Assembly (NCBI GenBank): GCA_902476765.1
Contig: CABSEJ010000128.1
Span: 1-9,059, forward strand
Length of the DNA: 9,059 nucleotides
Direction: 5' to 3'
Source of the DNA: an uncultured Blautia sp.
Lineage (GTDB): Bacteria; Bacillota; Clostridia; Lachnospirales; Lachnospiraceae
Positions 6,346 through 9,059 of this stretch are shown here, piece by piece. Each line of letters opens with the position of its first letter. Position 1 is the first letter of the stretch. The notes under the pieces were generated by a model that was not told the DNA's origin, ran no database searches, and worked only from the letters and a program-made list of their open reading frames with translations. The position numbers were made by a program, and so were the translations under genes.

Positions 6346-6352
6346 AAAACAG

Positions 6353-6718
6353 GTGAAATTTTTAAAACAGTTTAGTATTATTCTTTTTCTTTCCTTTCTG
6401 GGAGAGGTGCTGAATCGTCTGCTTCCCCTTCCCGTTCCTGCCAGTGTTTACGGCTTGGTGCTTATGCTGGCAGCTCTGGGAACCGGGATTTTAAAGGTGG
6501 AACAGGTAAGAGAGGCGGCCCTGTTTTTTATCGAAATTATGCCGGTGATGTTTATTCCTGCAGGAGTAGGTCTTATGGAATCCTGGCCTGCCTTAAAACC
6601 AGTTTGTGTGCCGGTGATTTTGATTACGGTACTCACCACCATCCTGGTGATGGGGGTTACGGGCTGTGTGACACAGAAATTTATAAGGGGGAAAAAAGTT
6701 GAAAACCTTTCTGACTGA
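6353..6718 (+). CDS. lrgA: LrgA/CidA family holin-like membrane protein (PftA-like)
   Basis: This is a small subunit of the LrgAB/CidAB membrane complex. From the GTG start it has 121 residues and about four hydrophobic segments (roughly 6-23, 29-47, 60-75, 86-105). Family hallmarks are PLPVPASVYGL (25-35) and IMPVMFIPAGVGLM (62-75), with a short charged C-terminus. Members were first described as holin/antiholin-like modulators of murein hydrolase activity. The Bacillus PftAB and Streptococcus LrgAB pairs facilitate pyruvate transport. The paired gene lrgB overlaps it by 20 bp, implying coupled translation and a 1:1 complex. The lytSR two-component genes that control lrgAB in staphylococci and streptococci are not here. 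Instead a FadR-type regulator lies in the operon with a matching operator at the promoter. Which role applies, transport or autolysis control, cannot be told from sequence. Confidence 0.88.
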   Translation: MKFLKQFSIILFLSFLGEVLNRLLPLPVPASVYGLVLMLAALGTGILKVEQVREAALFFIEIMPVMFIPAGVGLMESWPALKPVCVPVILITVLTTILVMGVTGCVTQKFIRGKKVENLSD

Positions 6719-7391
6719 TTCTATATTTTTCGGAGCCATTCTGAGTTTAGTCGCATATGAAGCGGGCCTGCTTCTGAAACGACGGTTTAAGCTGGCTATA
6801 TTGAATCCTCTTTTAATCGGGATTATCTGCGTTATGGCGGTTCTGGCCTTGCTTCATGTGGATTATAAAGAGTATAATAAGGGAGCAGGATATATCAGTT
6901 ACTTTCTGACTCCGGCAACGGTTTGCCTTGCAGTTCCCCTGTACCAGCAGGTCAGCCTTCTGAAGAAAAATTTAAAGGCCGTGGCCGCAGGAATCTTATC
7001 CGGAGTTCTGACCAGCCTTATCAGCGTGTTGGCCTTATCCAAGCTATTGGGATTAAACCATCAGCAGTATGTGACCCTGCTGCCGAAATCCATTACCACA
7101 GCCATCGGAATGGGAATTTCAGAGGAACTGGGAGGGATTGTTACCATCACGGTTGCAGTGATTATTATTACCGGAATTCTGGGAAATATGATTGCAGAAT
7201 GGGTGTGCAGGATTTTTAAAATCCGGGAACCTATCGCAAAAGGACTGGCTTTAGGAACTGCATCCCATGCCATCGGAACCGCCAAGGCCATGGAAATGGG
7301 GCCTGTGGAGGGCGCTATGAGCAGTCTGGCCATTGCCGTAGCCGGCCTTTTGACCGTAATCGGGGCTTCTGTGTTTGCCGGATTCTTATAG
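6699..7391 (+). CDS. lrgB: LrgB/CidB family membrane protein (PftB-like)
   Basis: This is the large membrane subunit partnering LrgA. It has 230 residues, the usual length, with several transmembrane segments. It shows the conserved blocks LNPLLIGI (35-42), YFLTPATVCLAVPLYQQ (68-84), LLPKSITTAIGMGISEELGG (127-146) and GTASHAIGTAKAMEMG (186-201). The start is a TTG at 6699 with AAGGGGG (6685-6691) 7 bases upstream, inside the last codons of lrgA. The overlap favours translational coupling. The pairing with lrgA places it in the PftAB/LrgAB/CidAB class, whose best-defined activity is facilitated pyruvate movement across the membrane. The next gene begins 16 bp after the stop, so lrgB is mid-operon. 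Confidence 0.92.
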   Translation: MKTFLTDSIFFGAILSLVAYEAGLLLKRRFKLAILNPLLIGIICVMAVLALLHVDYKEYNKGAGYISYFLTPATVCLAVPLYQQVSLLKKNLKAVAAGILSGVLTSLISVLALSKLLGLNHQQYVTLLPKSITTAIGMGISEELGGIVTITVAVIIITGILGNMIAEWVCRIFKIREPIAKGLALGTASHAIGTAKAMEMGPVEGAMSSLAIAVAGLLTVIGASVFAGFL

Positions 7392-7407
7392 GCAGGAGGA
7401 AAAGAGA

Positions 7408-7989
7408 ATGGTACAGGTGAAGATTACCATAGCAAGACAGTACGGAAGCGGCGGAAGAGAGATAGGCCGGAGGCTGGCCCAGAAGCTTTCCATTCCCTTT
7501 TACGGAAAGACAGAGCTGATGGAGCTGGCTAAGACACAGCCGGATTACCAGGAGGTCCGTTCTTTTTACGAAGAACAGCCGGTGAACAGTCTCCTTTACG
7601 CTATTGCCATGAATCAGGAAGAGAGTAGAGGAAACCGGATTCCCTTTCAGCGAATCCGGGAAATCTGCGGTGAGGAATCCTTTGTCCTTATTGGCAGGTG
7701 CGGCAATTATATCTTCAGGGACCAGCCGGATTGTGTGAAGCTTTTTATTTATGCAGGCCTGGAAAAGAAAAAAGTCTGGGTAATGAGGCAGGAGGGAATC
7801 TCTGAGAAAAAAGCAGAGCGGCTTATTAAACGCATAGAGGAAGAAAGGGCTCAAACCCACCAATTTTACACCGGGGAGCCATGGGGAGCTGTAAATCACT
7901 ATGATTTGTGCATAGACGCCGGAATCCTGGGAACAGAGGGAACCGTGGAACTGATTATGACATATCTGAAAAACAGAGGATTGGTATAA
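7408..7989 (+). CDS. Cytidylate kinase-like P-loop protein of unknown role
   Basis: This is a nucleotide-binding protein of the cytidylate kinase-like family, distinct from housekeeping Cmk. It has 193 residues. The N-terminal ITIARQYGSGGREIG (6-20) carries the GSGGR P-loop. A central core strand region SFVLIGRCGNYI (91-102) follows, then a basic lid-like helix (about 121-150, rich in Lys, Arg and Glu) and the family tail YTGEPWG...YDLCID (154-170). The true start is ATG 7408, with AGGAGGA (7394-7400) 7 bases upstream; the frame extends 11 codons further up into lrgB but has no ribosome site there. It ends 1 bp before the regulator gene, so the two are surely co-transcribed. The substrate is unknown. 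Proteins of this family are often found beside transporters, so a regulatory or small-molecule kinase role tied to LrgAB is possible but unproven. Confidence 0.8.
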   Translation: MVQVKITIARQYGSGGREIGRRLAQKLSIPFYGKTELMELAKTQPDYQEVRSFYEEQPVNSLLYAIAMNQEESRGNRIPFQRIREICGEESFVLIGRCGNYIFRDQPDCVKLFIYAGLEKKKVWVMRQEGISEKKAERLIKRIEEERAQTHQFYTGEPWGAVNHYDLCIDAGILGTEGTVELIMTYLKNRGLV

Positions 7990-7990
7990 A

Positions 7991-8722
7991 ATGAAGGAAA
8001 AAACAGGGCGGCCGGAAACGGCCGGAGAAAATCAGAAGGTTTATTTTGTAGTAATTGAATATATCAAAGAGCTGGTGAAAGAAGGGAAAGTGGAGTTCGG
8101 AGGAAGGCTGCCCTCAGAGCGGGAATTGATGGCGACTTTGGGCATGAGCCGGAATTCCATCCGGGAGGCTCTGCGGACTCTGGAAAATATGGGGCTCATA
8201 GAAAGCCGCCAGGGCCAGGGGAATTTCCTTGTAAATCATATGGGAAAAAGTTTAAGCAGTGTGTTTTCCATGCTCTTGTTTACCAGGGAAAGCGATTATG
8301 TGGAAATCAGTCAGCTCAGAAGATTTATCGAAATCGGTGCCTTTCTTCTGGCGGCCAGAAATGCCAGCAGCCAGGACAAGGAAATTCTCCGGAACATTCT
8401 GGAACAGATAGATGCCGCCAGCGGCCAGGAGCGTGTGGTGCTGGATAAGCAGTTCCATGACGAACTCATCCGTATTTCCGGAAATCACCTGCTGTCTATT
8501 CTGAATGAAGCACTGTCGGAGCTGTTTGAAACCGTGATTTATGACTTGGCGCTTAACATTGCGCCACAGGATTGGGATAGGCTGAACGACTGCCATAAAA
8601 GGGTGTACCAATGCCTTTTAGATGGCGATGTGCAGGGTGGCATGAAGTCTATAAGAGACCATTATAATATTGTAGACCAGGATATTGAGAGGTGGAAAGA
8701 CGGGAAAGCGGATAAGACATAA
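7991..8722 (+). CDS. GntR-family regulator, FadR subfamily with FCD ligand domain
   Basis: This is a transcription regulator of 243 residues. The N-terminal winged helix-turn-helix (about 15-85) has the GntR signature RLPSERELMATLGMSRNSIREAL (39-61), followed by the wing LIESRQGQGNFL (69-80). The all-helical FCD domain (about 105-230) has likely metal-site residues Asp152 and His156 (in LDKQFH), His202 (NDCH) and His224 (RDHY), the usual set in metal-containing FCD proteins. FCD regulators such as PdhR and LldR respond to small organic acids, for example pyruvate or lactate. The start has AGAGGA 10 bases upstream, within the end of the kinase-like gene. As last gene of the lrgAB operon, with a perfect TGGTNNNACCA operator at the operon promoter, it is very likely an autoregulatory repressor that sets transporter level. 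The ligand is not shown by sequence. The strong terminator 53 bp after the stop confirms it is the final gene. Confidence 0.92.
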   Translation: MKEKTGRPETAGENQKVYFVVIEYIKELVKEGKVEFGGRLPSERELMATLGMSRNSIREALRTLENMGLIESRQGQGNFLVNHMGKSLSSVFSMLLFTRESDYVEISQLRRFIEIGAFLLAARNASSQDKEILRNILEQIDAASGQERVVLDKQFHDELIRISGNHLLSILNEALSELFETVIYDLALNIAPQDWDRLNDCHKRVYQCLLDGDVQGGMKSIRDHYNIVDQDIERWKDGKADKT

Positions 8723-8775
8723 GACGATAGGGAACCATTGGAAAATAAAAAGCGATTTGTGCGTATAGGGAGATA

Positions 8776-8807
8776 GCATTCAGAATGAAAATTCTGGGTG
8801 CTTTTTT
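8776..8807 (+). terminator. Strong intrinsic terminator of the lrgAB operon
   Basis: GCATTCAGAAT (8776-8786) pairs with ATTCTGGGTGC (8791-8801) over 11 bp, with two T.G wobbles, closed by a GAAA tetraloop. Six T follow (8802-8807). This is a textbook Rho-independent terminator. Confidence 0.92.
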
Positions 8808-9059
8808 CGTAGGGAAAATCGTTGAATTTCTATAAAAAGCTATGCCGGGAGAGCGCAAAAGTTTGAACCCATCAAGATTGAGGGGTGTTGAGGTAGGATT
8901 CCCCACATTGCTTGTCGTGACAGAGATTATATAGAAAAGGTTAGGGGGATGAGCGTATGTGTTATTCGGCAAATTAAACGCTGCCATTTCCGTCAGATTA
9001 AAATAGGTCTTTTGGAGTGTCTGATCATGGTATGAAGCATATAGTTTTGGGGATTTTCG
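8808..9059. other. Unassigned right-hand intergenic stretch
   Basis: No supportable gene, promoter or RNA was found between the terminator and the window end. A 28-codon frame at 8949-9035 has its purine-rich site directly abutting the ATG and looks accidental. A GGGG/CCCC pairing (8882-8885/8901-8904) is too weak to call. It may be the upstream region of a gene beyond the window. Confidence 0.4.

Noticed and set aside
6281..6352. Longer lrgA start giving a 145-residue protein
   Set aside because: The extension covers the -35 and -10 boxes and the operator, so it would not be transcribed. GTG 6353 has a well-placed AGGAG and gives the normal family length.
7375..7407. Longer start for the kinase-like gene inside lrgB
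   Set aside because: ATG 7408 has a strong AGGAGGA site and begins right at the conserved N-terminus. The upstream codon has none.
8649..8987. Minus-strand open frame of 112 codons overlapping the regulator gene end
   Set aside because: It crosses a strong plus-strand terminator and the regulator's coding region, and no ribosome site precedes it. Kept only as a low-interest finding.
8949..9035. 28-codon plus frame after AGGGGG
   Set aside because: The purine-rich site touches the ATG with no spacer, and the peptide has no recognisable features.

Overview
The window looks like a chromosomal segment from a low-to-moderate GC Gram-positive anaerobe, most likely a Clostridia/Lachnospiraceae-type gut bacterium. 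This is an inference from Shine-Dalgarno sites of the AGGAGG type, sigma-A promoters with 17-bp spacers, GTG and TTG starts, cre/LacI-type operators, and the gene families present. No phage, insertion sequence, rRNA, tRNA or CRISPR array was found.

Region 1 (1-447) has no convincing gene. Bases 1 to about 230 hold a dense set of inverted repeats (a 13-bp repeat with a nested hairpin, a 9+7-bp bulged hairpin, and a 6-bp basal stem closing a branched domain). This looks like a structured RNA or a lineage-specific intergenic repeat. It is followed by a near-consensus promoter (291-319) and two copies of a LacI-family/cre-like operator exactly 80 bp apart (331-346 and 411-426). Region 2 (448-3793) is a two-gene sucrose operon: a EIIBCA sucrose phosphotransferase permease (scrA) and a GH32 sucrose-6-phosphate hydrolase (scrB), ended by a hairpin terminator. 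Together they import sucrose as sucrose-6-phosphate and split it to glucose-6-phosphate and fructose. No regulator (scrR) or fructokinase (scrK) is in the window.

Region 3 (3850-6160) has a membrane-anchored VanY-type D,D-carboxypeptidase on the plus strand. It converges, with only 3 bp between stop codons, on a minus-strand peptidase T (pepT), a cytosolic tripeptide aminopeptidase.

Region 4 (6225-8807) is the most interesting part. It is a tightly packed four-gene operon transcribed divergently from pepT: lrgA (holin-like/PftA family), lrgB (PftB family), a cytidylate kinase-like P-loop protein of unknown role, and a FadR-subfamily GntR regulator with an FCD ligand domain. The promoter is near perfect (TTGACT-17 bp-TATAAT). 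A perfect FadR-subfamily operator, TGGTACTACCA, lies on the predicted transcription start, so the last gene very probably autoregulates the operon. LrgAB relatives in Bacillus and Streptococcus move pyruvate, and FCD regulators commonly bind small organic acids. A self-contained organic-acid sensing and transport module is therefore a reasonable hypothesis. A strong intrinsic terminator ends the operon at 8776-8807, and the last ~250 bases show no supportable gene.
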